Counted from the stretch's first letter, positions 25,351-33,058 are shown. The stretch is 42,197 nt of DNA from Micromonospora sp. CPCC 205371 (GCF_026130045.1 NZ_JAIBNX010000001.1:162446-204642); one strand, 5' to 3'. Numbers and translations: made by a program. The notes: generated by a model from the sequence alone, not told the origin.

Positions 25351-25917
25351 GTGAACCGTCGACTGCGACTGCCCCTCGCGTCAGCGGCGGCGTCCGCGGC
25401 GCTGCTGTTCGCAGCCGCCTGCGGCTCCGACGGCAGCGACAGCAGCACGAGTACCGCGAACGGCGGCAACGGCCTCACCGCGTACCTGGATTGCCTGCGC
25501 GAGCAGGGCATCGACGTGCCCGACACCGTGGCGTCCGGCCAGCCCCGCCCGGACGGGTCGAACCGCCCAACGGCCTTCCCATCCGGACGGCCCACGAACC
25601 GCCCGTCGGGTGACCCGTCCACTCGCCCGACGGGCGGCGGTATGGGCGGACCCGGTGGCGGTGGCAGGTTCCGCCCCGACGGGGTCGACGACGCCACCTG
25701 GGAGAAGGCACAGGCGGCGTGCCAGTCGGTCATGCCGACGGGCGGGCCCGGCGGTCAGCGTCGCCCGGGTGGCGGCCAGGCCGACGCCGCCTACCGCAAC
25801 TGCCTGTCGGACCGCGGTGTCGAACTGTCCCAGGTGGACAACACCGCCGACACCAAGATCGCGGAAGCGGTCAAAGCGTGCGAGGTGCTCCGGCCGACGC
25901 CGAGCCCTACCGCGTAA
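25351..25917 (+). CDS. Small secreted lipoprotein beside the MacAB-like operon
   Basis: A 188-residue protein with a lipoprotein signal (hydrophobic stretch then LLFAAACGS; probable acylated Cys24) and low-complexity Pro/Arg/Gly-rich middle containing GGGMGGPGGGG. Two related short motifs, YLDCLREQGI and YRNCLSDRGV, each hold a cysteine, with a further Cys after each (AACQ, KACE), giving two likely disulfide-linked helical repeats. GTG 25351 is set by GGAGG 4 bases upstream. Lipoproteins of this C-x-R-x-x-G type are often next to MacAB-like operons in actinobacteria; function unknown. It overlaps the convergent MFS gene by 11 bp. Confidence 0.8.
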   Translation: MNRRLRLPLASAAASAALLFAAACGSDGSDSSTSTANGGNGLTAYLDCLREQGIDVPDTVASGQPRPDGSNRPTAFPSGRPTNRPSGDPSTRPTGGGMGGPGGGGRFRPDGVDDATWEKAQAACQSVMPTGGPGGQRRPGGGQADAAYRNCLSDRGVELSQVDNTADTKIAEAVKACEVLRPTPSPTA

Positions 25918-27109
25918 CCGCCGGGTCCTCCACATAGCGCGGACGCGCCACCGCGAGACCGGCCGCGGTCTGGACCACCGCCGCCGCGATCAGCAGAGCG
26001 ATCGGTACCGTCCAGCCGGCGGTCACCTCGTAGAGGGCGCCGACCAGCAGGGGCCCCAGCGCGGCGATCAGATAACCCGTGCTCTGTGTGAAGGCGGAGA
26101 GTGCCACGGTGCCCTCGGCGGTGCGGGCGCGCAGTCCGATCGCGACCAGCGCCAGCGGAAACGCGCCCTGCCCGATCGCCAGCAGCACCACCCAGAACAG
26201 CGCGCCACCGTGCGGCGCCACGGCGAGCCCCACGTACGACGCGATCATCGCGACGGAGAGGGTAAGCACGAGTGGACGCAGGCTGCGCAGCTTGGTCGCC
26301 AGCGTCGGCATGGCCAGCGCCACCGGCACTCCGACCGCGGTGACCCCGGCAAGCAGCAGCCCAGCCGTCTGGGGCGAGTACCCAGAGTCCCGGAAGAGCT
26401 GCGCCAGCCAGCCCATCGTCGCGTACCCGCTCAGTGACTGCGTGCCGAAGTAGAGCGCCATCGCCCAGCCGACGCGGGTGCGCCCCGGCCGTATCCGGCT
26501 GGCCGGCGCGGGCAGTGCGGCCCGGCCGGGCGTCGAGCGGCGCATGATCGGCAGCCACGGCAGCACGGCGATCGCCGCGAGCACGGTCCACGCTCCGAGC
26601 CCGGCCCGCCACGAGCCGAAGGCGTCCGCGATCGGCACCGCCGACGCGGCGGCCACGGTGGCGCCGGCGGTCAGCGCGACGGTGTACGCGCCGGTGACGA
26701 GCCCGGCACGGTCCGGGAAGTGCTGTTTGACCAGCAGGGGCAGCAGGACGTTGGCGACCGCGATGCCGGCGAGGGCGAGCGCGCTGGTGGCCACGAAGAC
26801 GACCGTGGAGCCGGTGACCACCCGGATCGCCTCACCCGCGGCCAGCGCCACCATGGCGACGAAGAGCACCCGGCTCGGCGCGAACCGGCGTACCAGCACC
26901 GGGGTCAGCGCCCCGAACGCCGCGAACGCGATCGTCGGCATCGTCGTGACAGCGCTCGCCATCGCGCCCGAGAGCTGCAGCCCGGTGCGTACCTCGTCGA
27001 GCAGTGCGCCCAGGCTGGTGATGGCGGTGCGGAGGTTGACGGCGACGAGCAGGATGCCGGCGAGGACGAGCGCGGTGCCATGAGTGCGGGTGGCGGCAGG
27101 GGCAGACAT
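25907..27109 (-). CDS. MFS transporter, CynX/NimT family
   Basis: A 400-residue, 12-helix major facilitator protein. LVAVNLRTAITSLGALLDEV near the start and the LPLLVKQHFPDRAGLVTGAY loop are typical of the CynX/NimT (cyanate/2-nitroimidazole) group; substrates of most members are unknown. It is divergent from a GntR-type regulator across a 52 bp gap with a palindromic site, so it is probably controlled by that regulator. Confidence 0.9.
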   Translation of the reverse strand: MSAPAATRTHGTALVLAGILLVAVNLRTAITSLGALLDEVRTGLQLSGAMASAVTTMPTIAFAAFGALTPVLVRRFAPSRVLFVAMVALAAGEAIRVVTGSTVVFVATSALALAGIAVANVLLPLLVKQHFPDRAGLVTGAYTVALTAGATVAAASAVPIADAFGSWRAGLGAWTVLAAIAVLPWLPIMRRSTPGRAALPAPASRIRPGRTRVGWAMALYFGTQSLSGYATMGWLAQLFRDSGYSPQTAGLLLAGVTAVGVPVALAMPTLATKLRSLRPLVLTLSVAMIASYVGLAVAPHGGALFWVVLLAIGQGAFPLALVAIGLRARTAEGTVALSAFTQSTGYLIAALGPLLVGALYEVTAGWTVPIALLIAAAVVQTAAGLAVARPRYVEDPAVTR

Positions 27110-27125
27110 GATCCTTCGAGTCTAG

Positions 27126-27140
27126 AATCATGGGATGATT
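27126..27140. promoter_or_regulatory. Palindromic operator between MFS and GntR genes
   Basis: AATCATGGGATGATT is a perfect inverted repeat with 6-base arms and a 3-base centre, placed in the 52 bp between the two divergent starts. This length and layout fit a GntR/FadR-family dimer site acting on both genes. Confidence 0.6.
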
Positions 27141-27161
27141 TATGGTCGGGTGATGTAACCA

Positions 27162-27809
27162 ATGCCACGGGGCGGGCAGACGCTCGTGCGCCAGGTCATC
27201 GACCAGCTCCGCGAGCAGGTCACGAGCGACGCGTGGCCGGTGGGCGGCCGCATCCCGACCGAGCCGCAGCTCGTCGAGGCGCTCGGCGTGGGGCGCAACA
27301 CCGTCCGCGAGGCGGTGCGGGCGCTCGTGCACGCCGGGGTGCTGGAGTGCCGGCAGGGCTCCGGCACGTACGTCGTCTCCGCCGACGAACTCTCCGGGGC
27401 GATGTCTCGCCGGCTCGCGAGCGCGCAGGTGGCCGAGGCCGTCGAGGTGCGCCGGGCGTTCGAGGTCGAGGCGGCACGGCTCGCGGCCGGACGGCGTACA
27501 CCGGAAGACATGGCGGCGCTCGACGGCGCGCTCGCCGACCGCGAGGCCGCATGGCGATCAGGCCGCGTCGCCGACTTCGTCGAGGCCGACGCCGTGCTGC
27601 ACGCGGCGATCGTGGCCGCCGCGCACAACACGATGCTGGCGGAGCTGTACGCGTCGTTCGGCGCCGCGACGCGCGCGACGATCGCCGAGGGGGTGGGCGG
27701 CGAGTTGCACCGTGACAGATATGTCGATCACGGCCGGCTGGTGGCGGCGATCCGGGCCGGCGATGCGGAGCGTGCGGCCAATGAGGCTGGCGCGTTCCTA
27801 GAGGTCTAG
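27162..27809 (+). CDS. GntR/FadR-family transcriptional regulator
   Basis: A 215-residue regulator: N-terminal winged helix (IPTEPQLVEALGVGRNTVREAVRALVHAGVL, a textbook GntR recognition region at about residues 30-62) and a C-terminal all-helical FCD-type domain (VRRAFEVEAARLAA, then DAVLHAAIVAAAHN, then DHGRLVAAIRAGD) with the Asp/His residues that bind metal and carboxylate ligands. It probably regulates the divergent MFS transporter. Confidence 0.92.
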   Translation: MPRGGQTLVRQVIDQLREQVTSDAWPVGGRIPTEPQLVEALGVGRNTVREAVRALVHAGVLECRQGSGTYVVSADELSGAMSRRLASAQVAEAVEVRRAFEVEAARLAAGRRTPEDMAALDGALADREAAWRSGRVADFVEADAVLHAAIVAAAHNTMLAELYASFGAATRATIAEGVGGELHRDRYVDHGRLVAAIRAGDAERAANEAGAFLEV

Positions 27810-27834
27810 CCGAATTGGGCATACGGTGCTGGGC

Positions 27835-28245
27835 ATGCTCAAGGGCTTCAAAGACTTCATCATGCGCGGCAACGTGGTCGACCTGGCTGTCGGCATCGTC
27901 ATCGGCGCGGCGTTCACCGCCGTCGTCACCACCTTCACCAAGTCGTTCCTGGAGCCGCTGATCCGGCTCGCGTCAGGCGGAAAGGGCATCAAAGCGGGCG
28001 GATTCCACATCCGCGACATCTACTTCGACGTCCCCGCCTTCATCAACGGCGTCATCGCGTTCCTCCTCACCGCCGCTACCCTGTACTTCCTCGTCGTCGT
28101 ACCGATGAACAAGCTCGCCGGGCGGCGCGGGGGGGGGGGGGGGGGCCCCGCCGGCGCCCGCGGGGGGGGGGGGCGGGCGCTGACGGAGATCCGCGACGCC
28201 CTCGTGGCGCGCCGCGTTCCCGAGCAGGCGGACCCCCGCAGATAG
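27835..28245 (+). CDS. mscL: Large-conductance mechanosensitive channel
   Basis: A 136-residue MscL, the pentameric channel that opens on hypo-osmotic shock. MLKGFKDFIMRGNVVDLAVGIVIG is the conserved N-terminus and TM1; TM2 is at about 65-90. ATG 27835 is preferred over GTG 27826 because MLKGFK is the family start. Between the second helix and the C-terminal LTEIRDAL helix the translation becomes only Gly/Pro/Ala/Arg, coinciding with a 17-G and a 12-G run. The frame is kept, so the protein is likely intact but this linker sequence should not be trusted. Confidence 0.93.
   Translation: MLKGFKDFIMRGNVVDLAVGIVIGAAFTAVVTTFTKSFLEPLIRLASGGKGIKAGGFHIRDIYFDVPAFINGVIAFLLTAATLYFLVVVPMNKLAGRRGGGGGGPAGARGGGGRALTEIRDALVARRVPEQADPRR
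28129..28173. repeat. Poly-G tracts inside mscL, probable artefact
   Basis: A run of 17 G (28129-28145) and one of 12 G (28162-28173) flank a C/G-only segment. The cytoplasmic linker of MscL is normally acidic and polar, so loss of all A and T here most likely reflects miscalled bases. Confidence 0.65.
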
Positions 28246-28261
28246 TCGAACATCTGTTCTA
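28246..28261 (+). promoter_or_regulatory. LexA SOS box upstream of a small gene
   Basis: TCGAACATCTGTTCTA matches the actinobacterial LexA consensus TCGAAC-N4-GTTCGA at 11 of 12 specified positions. It directly follows the mscL stop and overlaps the TATACA -10 (28260-28265) of the next gene, the usual position for LexA repression. Confidence 0.7.
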
Positions 28262-28273
28262 TACAGTGCTGCC

Positions 28274-28501
28274 ATGGAGCAGCGAAAACACTGGTGGAAC
28301 GGCAAATGGGGGCGGCTCGCCCGCCGGGATGTGTACCTGCGCGCGGACGCCGACCAGTGGTTCGTCGAGCAACGTGCGGGCGGGGCCGAAGGCGTGTCTC
28401 GCTTCTACGAGTTCGACAGCGAAGACGAGGCGTACGAGGCCGTCCGACTGATGCTGGACGGCCCGGACGACTGGCGGCAGCTAGATGGCAGTGCTACCTA
28501 G
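28274..28501 (+). CDS. Small hypothetical protein, probably DNA-damage inducible
   Basis: A 75-residue protein of unknown family; basic, tryptophan-rich N-terminus (KHWWNGKWGRLARRD) and acidic C-terminal helix (SEDEAYEAVRLMLDG). No signal peptide or membrane segment. The ATG lies 8 bases after TATACA with no ribosome site, suggesting a leaderless message, and the promoter is covered by a LexA-type box. The shape (about 75 residues, one strand-helix unit) is like small inhibitor or adaptor proteins, but I cannot assign a function. Confidence 0.65.
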   Translation: MEQRKHWWNGKWGRLARRDVYLRADADQWFVEQRAGGAEGVSRFYEFDSEDEAYEAVRLMLDGPDDWRQLDGSAT

Positions 28502-28515
28502 ATAGCTGTGCTACC
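28482..28515 (+). repeat. Tandem 17-bp repeat in the PadR promoter
   Basis: TAGATGGCAGTGCTACC (28482-28498) is followed directly by TAGATAGCTGTGCTACC (28499-28515), 15 of 17 identical. The second copy ends in TACCTT, a possible -10, 7 bases before the GTG of the PadR gene, so this is probably both promoter and operator. The first copy overlaps the end of the small upstream gene. Confidence 0.6.
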
Positions 28516-28524
28516 TTCTTCCGC

Positions 28525-28851
28525 GTGGATCAGGAACGGCGAGGCCAGTGGCTGCGCGGCGTCCTCGACGTCTGCGTGCTGGCTCTGCTGGGCCGGCGGG
28601 AGTCCTATGGATACGAGCTGGCGCAAGCGCTCGACGCGGCTGGGTTCGGCCAGATTCAGGGCGGCACGCTGTACCCGGTGCTGTTGCGCCTCCAGCGCAC
28701 CGGCCTGATCACGGCCGAGTGGCGCGAGGGCGCCTCGGGCCCCGCACGCAAGTACTACCGGCTCACAGAGGACGGCGAGCAGGCGCTGGCGCGGCTCTCC
28801 GCCGACTGGTCCGTGTTCGCTGGCCACGTCGACGCGGTAATCCGGAGGTGA
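28525..28851 (+). CDS. PadR family regulator (short, PadR-s1 type)
   Basis: A 108-residue winged-helix regulator: LLGRRESYGYELAQAL, GTLYPVLLRLQRTGLI and YRLTEDGEQAL are the diagnostic PadR segments. It has no extra dimerisation domain, as usual for PadR proteins that precede HAAS/ABC cassettes. GTG 28525 is likely leaderless. Its stop overlaps the GGAGG ribosome site of the next gene, so it is co-transcribed with the ABC module it probably represses. Confidence 0.92.
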   Translation: MDQERRGQWLRGVLDVCVLALLGRRESYGYELAQALDAAGFGQIQGGTLYPVLLRLQRTGLITAEWREGASGPARKYYRLTEDGEQALARLSADWSVFAGHVDAVIRR

Positions 28852-28853
28852 CC

Positions 28854-29684
28854 ATGGACAACGACAGATGGTTGTGGACGCTCGGGCAGGAACTGGCCCG
28901 GCACCAGCTCGGGCCGGACGCGGTCCGGCACGTGGTCGCGGAGGCCGCCGCGCACCTGCGCGACAGTGGGCAGCCGGCGCTGCGGGCGTTCGGCACGCCG
29001 GAGGGGTACGCGGCAGCGGTCGCGGAGAGCCTGGCGGCTCGATACGGGCGGCCGGCCCGTCCAGCGCCCGGCCGGGTACGCCTGTCGGCCCGCGGCATCA
29101 CCAAGCGGTACCGCCGGCGCACCATCCTGCGCTCGGTGGACCTGACGGTACGGGCCGGCGAGGTGGCCGCCGTGGTCGGAGCGAACGGCGCGGGCAAGAG
29201 CACCTTCCTGCGTATCTGCGCCGGGCTGCTCACGCCGGACGCCGGTGAGGTAATGCTCGACGGCCGCCTCGGATACTGCCCGCAGGACGCCGGCACATAC
29301 GACTTTCTCCTGCCCGACGAGCAGTTCGTGCTGATCGGGGCCGGTCGTGGGCTCGATCGTGAGCGCTCCAAGCAGATCGGCCGAGCGGGCGCCGCCGCGC
29401 TCCAGTGGCGGCCGGCGGCCGGAGTCCAGACGCGCCACCTGTCCGGGGGCACCCGGCAGAAGCTCAACCTCGTCATGGCGTCCATGGGCGAGCCCGACGT
29501 GCTGCTGCTCGACGAGCCATACCAGGGCTTCGACCGCGGCACGTACCTCGACTTCTGGCAGCACGTCTGGCGCTGGCGCGACGAGGGCCGGGCGGTCGTC
29601 GTGGTGACCCACCTGCTGAGCCAGCTCGACCAGGTCGACCAGGTGCTCGACCTGACACCCGCGTCCGAAGGAGCGGCGGCATGA
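28854..29684 (+). CDS. HAAS-like domain fused to ABC ATPase
   Basis: A 276-residue protein. Residues 1-65 are a helical segment (WLWTLGQELARHQLG.., then AFGTPEGYAAAVAESL) resembling the HAAS domain that often accompanies PadR regulators; residues 80-270 are an ABC ATPase with Walker A GANGAGKST, signature LSGGTRQKLNL, Walker B VLLLDEP and H-loop VVVTH. HAAS and ATPase are usually separate proteins, so this is a fusion. ATG 28854 has GGAGG 5 bases upstream. It energises the permease encoded next. Confidence 0.85.
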   Translation: MDNDRWLWTLGQELARHQLGPDAVRHVVAEAAAHLRDSGQPALRAFGTPEGYAAAVAESLAARYGRPARPAPGRVRLSARGITKRYRRRTILRSVDLTVRAGEVAAVVGANGAGKSTFLRICAGLLTPDAGEVMLDGRLGYCPQDAGTYDFLLPDEQFVLIGAGRGLDRERSKQIGRAGAAALQWRPAAGVQTRHLSGGTRQKLNLVMASMGEPDVLLLDEPYQGFDRGTYLDFWQHVWRWRDEGRAVVVVTHLLSQLDQVDQVLDLTPASEGAAA

Positions 29685-30367
29685 AGATCCTGACCGTTGC
29701 CGAGATGGCCATCCGCGAGATGGTGCGCCGCCGTGCCGTGCTCGCCCTCCTGCTCGCCCTCCCGCTGGCCTTCTACCTGGTGCGCCGCGGCGACCAGGTC
29801 GGCCAGTCGATCCGGTTCCTGCTGATCGGCCTCGCGTGGGCCGTCAGCACGGCGGCCCTGTTCGCCAGCGGCACCAGCCGGCCGATCGAGCCGCGGCTAC
29901 GGCTGTCCGGGTACGCCAGCCACCACCTCTATCTGGGCCGGCTCGCCGCGATGTGGCTGCTCGGCATCGTGGTCGCTGCGCCGTTCTTCGCGCTCGTCGC
30001 GATCGACCACGGCGACCAGGTGCGCCTCGGCGCGGTGGCGCTGGCGATGCTGTTCGCGGTGACCGTGGCCGCGCCTTTCGGGCTGCTCATCGGGGCGCTG
30101 GTGCCGCGCGAGCTGGAGGGCACGCTGCTCCTGCTGGTGGTGGTCGGGCTCCAGATGATGATCGATCCGGCCGACGCCCTGACGAAGGTGACGCCGTTCT
30201 GGTCCAGCCGCGAGATCGCCACGTACGCCGTCGACCACACCGGCGACGAGTACCTCACCAGGGGCCTCGTGCACGGCCTCGCCTTCACCATCCTCGCGAC
30301 GGCTGTGGTAGCACTACTGTCGACTCTGCGTCTACGTGTCCGGCTACGGGCGGCAACGTCAGCGTAA
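29681..30367 (+). CDS. ABC transporter permease (ABC-2-like)
   Basis: A 228-residue protein with about six membrane helices and no large outside domain, the permease of the PadR/HAAS-ABC cassette. ATGA overlap with the ATPase stop and GAAGGAG 7 bases upstream support the start. The last 83 bp overlap, antisense, the end of the sensor kinase gene; both reading frames look genuine up to their final residues. Confidence 0.82.
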   Translation: MKILTVAEMAIREMVRRRAVLALLLALPLAFYLVRRGDQVGQSIRFLLIGLAWAVSTAALFASGTSRPIEPRLRLSGYASHHLYLGRLAAMWLLGIVVAAPFFALVAIDHGDQVRLGAVALAMLFAVTVAAPFGLLIGALVPRELEGTLLLLVVVGLQMMIDPADALTKVTPFWSSREIATYAVDHTGDEYLTRGLVHGLAFTILATAVVALLSTLRLRVRLRAATSA

Positions 30368-32015
30368 ACGTGGTGCCGACACCCACCTGGCTGGCGACGA
30401 CGATCGTGCCGTGGTGGTCGGTCACGATCTGTCGGACGATCGCCAGACCCAGCCCGCTGCCGCCGGTACGCCGGCCGCGTGCTTGGTCGCCCCGCCAGAA
30501 CCGGTCGAACACGTTCGGCAGCGCCTCGGCGGGGATGCCGGTGCCGGTGTCGGCCACGCGCACCACCACCGAGCCACCCATGTGCCCGGCCGTCAGGGTC
30601 ACGCTGCCACCAGCTGCGGTGGCCCGGATGGCGTTGGAGATGAGGTTGCCGAAGACCTGCCGCATCCGGTCCGGGTCGACGTTGACCAGCACCGGCTCGT
30701 GCACTGCCACTGCCAGCCGTACGCCGGCCGTCTCCGCCACCGCGAGATGCGCGGTCCGGGCCGTCTCCAGCAGCTCGGCGAGGTCGATGACCACCCGGTG
30801 GTACGCCAGCGTGCCCGCCTCGGCGAGCGCCAGGTCTTGCAGGTCGTTGACGATGCGCTGCTGGAGCACCGCCTCCTCGTGCAGCGACGCGAAGAGCTCG
30901 GTGTCGGGCGCGATCACGCCGTCCTTGAGCGCCTCCAGGTAGCCGCGCAGGTTCGCCAACGGCGTTCGCAGCTCGTGTGCCACGTCGGCCACCAGCCGGC
31001 GCTGGCGCTCCTCGGCACGCTGGAGCGAGTCGGCCATCCGGTTGAACGAGCGGCCGAGCTCGGCCACCTCGTCGCCACCCGACACCGAGACCCGGCTCGC
31101 CAGGTCACCGCGGCCGAGCCGGCCGGCGGCCTCGGTGGGGCGCACGGTCGGCCGCCGCACCCGCCGGCTCAGCGGCGCGGGGCCGGCGCTCGCGGGAATC
31201 GCCACCCCGGCCGCGGCGACGAGCATCGGCCCGGCCGAAAGCGGTCGCGACGGCTCCCCGCCGACGCCGAGCGTGACCCGCAGCGGCACCGCCGACACAT
31301 CGCTGACCTGCTCGGTGAAGACCCGCGCCAGGCACGTGGTGAGCGACTCCTCGCCCGGCGTCGCGACCGGGTCGGGGTTCGCCAAGGCCGCCGGCGGCCG
31401 GCCGGCATCCGACGACTCCAGGCAGGCGTTGACCCGCTGCTGATCCTGCTCCGGGTCTCGCTGGGACTCGCTGGCGAAGTCGCCGCATTGCGGAAGCATC
31501 TCGCTGCTCCGGTAGGACGGCACGCCGAACGAGTCGACGTTCATATCGATCGGCGCGCTGTTACGCGTCTGGCAGGCCGCGAGCCGTACCCCGTATCGGT
31601 AGTTGCTGATCAGCTTGAGCGTCACGAGCAGCGCCGTCTTCGGTTCTTCGCCCTCCGGGAACGTCAGCACGGGACGCGGGTCGACCAGCGTCACGGTGGT
31701 GCCGAGTTCCCGGGCCGTACGCCCATTGAGCTGGTCGGTGTCCGCCACCACCTCACCGAACTCGGTAGCCAGGTGCAGGCGCTGGCCGGTCCGTTGGCCG
31801 AGGTCCGAGAGCAGCGACGGCACCTGCTCCCAGGTGCCGTGGGTCCGCGCGTAGTTGAGCAACTCCTCGTGCACCAGGTCGGTGACCTCCTGGTCAGCGG
31901 TCGCCGACTCGGTGAGCTGCTCGGACGCCTGGCGCAGGGTCAGCCATGCCGTCGCCCCGATCGCGGTGAGCGCGACCAGCATGACGAGCCCCAGTACGCG
32001 CAGGCGGAAGCTCAA
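30285..32015 (-). CDS. Sensor histidine kinase with large extracytoplasmic domain
   Basis: A 576-residue kinase. TM1 at about 6-27, an outside domain of about 230 residues with four cysteines (148, 177, 198, 228; two likely disulfides), then HAMP, phospho-acceptor His347 (VADVAHELRTPLANL), and HATPase_c with NLISNAIRAT, DTGTGIP and GSGLGLAI boxes. The second membrane helix (about 262-282) is poor: it contains prolines and few large hydrophobics, and the HAMP start is also irregular, in a C/G-heavy patch (31140-31215), so sequence error is possible. The start is a TTG in a TTGA overlap with the regulator stop. Confidence 0.9.
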   Translation of the reverse strand: MSFRLRVLGLVMLVALTAIGATAWLTLRQASEQLTESATADQEVTDLVHEELLNYARTHGTWEQVPSLLSDLGQRTGQRLHLATEFGEVVADTDQLNGRTARELGTTVTLVDPRPVLTFPEGEEPKTALLVTLKLISNYRYGVRLAACQTRNSAPIDMNVDSFGVPSYRSSEMLPQCGDFASESQRDPEQDQQRVNACLESSDAGRPPAALANPDPVATPGEESLTTCLARVFTEQVSDVSAVPLRVTLGVGGEPSRPLSAGPMLVAAAGVAIPASAGPAPLSRRVRRPTVRPTEAAGRLGRGDLASRVSVSGGDEVAELGRSFNRMADSLQRAEERQRRLVADVAHELRTPLANLRGYLEALKDGVIAPDTELFASLHEEAVLQQRIVNDLQDLALAEAGTLAYHRVVIDLAELLETARTAHLAVAETAGVRLAVAVHEPVLVNVDPDRMRQVFGNLISNAIRATAAGGSVTLTAGHMGGSVVVRVADTGTGIPAEALPNVFDRFWRGDQARGRRTGGSGLGLAIVRQIVTDHHGTIVVASQVGVGTTFTLTLPPVAGHVDAESTVVLPQPSRGW

Positions 32016-32698
32016 GATTCCGCCAGCCTGTACCCGCGGCCGTAGACCGTCTGCACGTAACGCGGCTCGGCGGCGTCCGCCTCGATCTTGCGCCGCAGGT
32101 TCATCACGTGAGCGTCCACGGTGCGCTCCAGCACGTAGTGGTCGAATCCGAAAGCGCGGTCGATGATCTGCGCCCGCGTGAACACCCGCCCCGGCTCGGC
32201 CGCCAGTACCTCCAGGATTCCGAACTCCTTCGCCGTCAGCACGATCGGACGCCCCTCCACCCGTACTTCGAACCGGCCGGCATCGATCTCCAGCTCGCCG
32301 ACCCGCAGTATCTTCTGGTTGCCCGCGGTGACGGTGCCCGCACGGCGCAGCAGCGCGCGGACCCGCGCGGTCAACTCGCGCGGGCTGTAGGGCTTGGTGA
32401 TGTAGTCGTCGGCGCCGACGTCGAGGCCGAGCAGCAGGTCATCTTCCGTCGAACGGGCGGTCAGCAGCAGGATCGGGACCTTCGACTCCGACCGCAGGAT
32501 CCGGCAAACGTCCATGCCGTCTACGACCGGCATCATCACATCGAGCACCACCAGGTCCGGGCGGCGCGACCGGGCCTGCTCCAGCGCCGCCCGGCCGTCG
32601 CCAACCAGTAACACGCTGCGCCCGGCGGGCTCCCCGGGCCCCCCGACCAAGATGGCCGCCTTAGGTGGGGCTTCTGCGACCAGGATGCGCGCGCTCAT
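32012..32698 (-). CDS. OmpR-family response regulator with abnormal receiver N-terminus
   Basis: A 228-residue regulator. Phospho-acceptor Asp53 (LVVLDVMMP), TKPYS lysine and the winged helix (ending YGRGYRL) are normal. The acidic pair that binds magnesium (normally two Asp after the first strand) is missing: the sequence reads LVAEAPPK, and the first helix is replaced by Gly/Pro/Ala-rich residues to about position 27. Either the receiver cannot be phosphorylated normally or a patch of bases is miscalled to C/G (32620-32675). AGGAGT lies 4 bases before the ATG. It forms a pair with the following kinase. Confidence 0.88.
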   Translation of the reverse strand: MSARILVAEAPPKAAILVGGPGEPAGRSVLLVGDGRAALEQARSRRPDLVVLDVMMPVVDGMDVCRILRSESKVPILLLTARSTEDDLLLGLDVGADDYITKPYSPRELTARVRALLRRAGTVTAGNQKILRVGELEIDAGRFEVRVEGRPIVLTAKEFGILEVLAAEPGRVFTRAQIIDRAFGFDHYVLERTVDAHVMNLRRKIEADAAEPRYVQTVYGRGYRLAES

Positions 32699-32831
32699 AG
32701 GACTCCTATAGTGCCCGGCACCTTGGTGAAGATCCTATGAAGAAATTGTTCGATACCGATCGGGTCAGGTCCTCGATACCCCCATACGCACCTTCCCGCC
32801 ACGAAACGCGCGGCGCCGCCCCCCGTTCGCG

Positions 32832-32912
32832 TCGATCAAGGGCAAATGCACGTGGTTCGATCTCTTTTCCGCGTGCGTTTGCCCTTGATCGATGCGAACG
32901 GCCTTGATCGGC
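32832..32912 (+). repeat. Palindromic three-half-site repeat, copy C
   Basis: Arm 1 is 32834-32855, loop 32856-32868 (TTCGATCTCTTTT), arm 2 32869-32890, then GATGCGAACGG and the third half-site CCTTGATCGGCG. The 22 bp stem has only two non-Watson-Crick pairs, both G-U in element orientation. Confidence 0.9.
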
Positions 32913-33058
32913 GCGCGGCCACGCAGCGCCGCCATGAGCGGCGGCCAGGCGCCGGCATCGTTACCGCTTGCGGATGCCACCCTCCGACACACTCATAGCG
33001 GCGCGCCCCTTACGGCGCCATGGGCCCCGCGCTCAAACCGCCCGACGCCGGTCGGGCG

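Noticed and set aside
28129-28173. G-quadruplex regulatory element in mscL
   Set aside because: The runs could fold, but they replace conserved polar linker codons and similar collapses occur in unrelated genes, so artefact is more likely.
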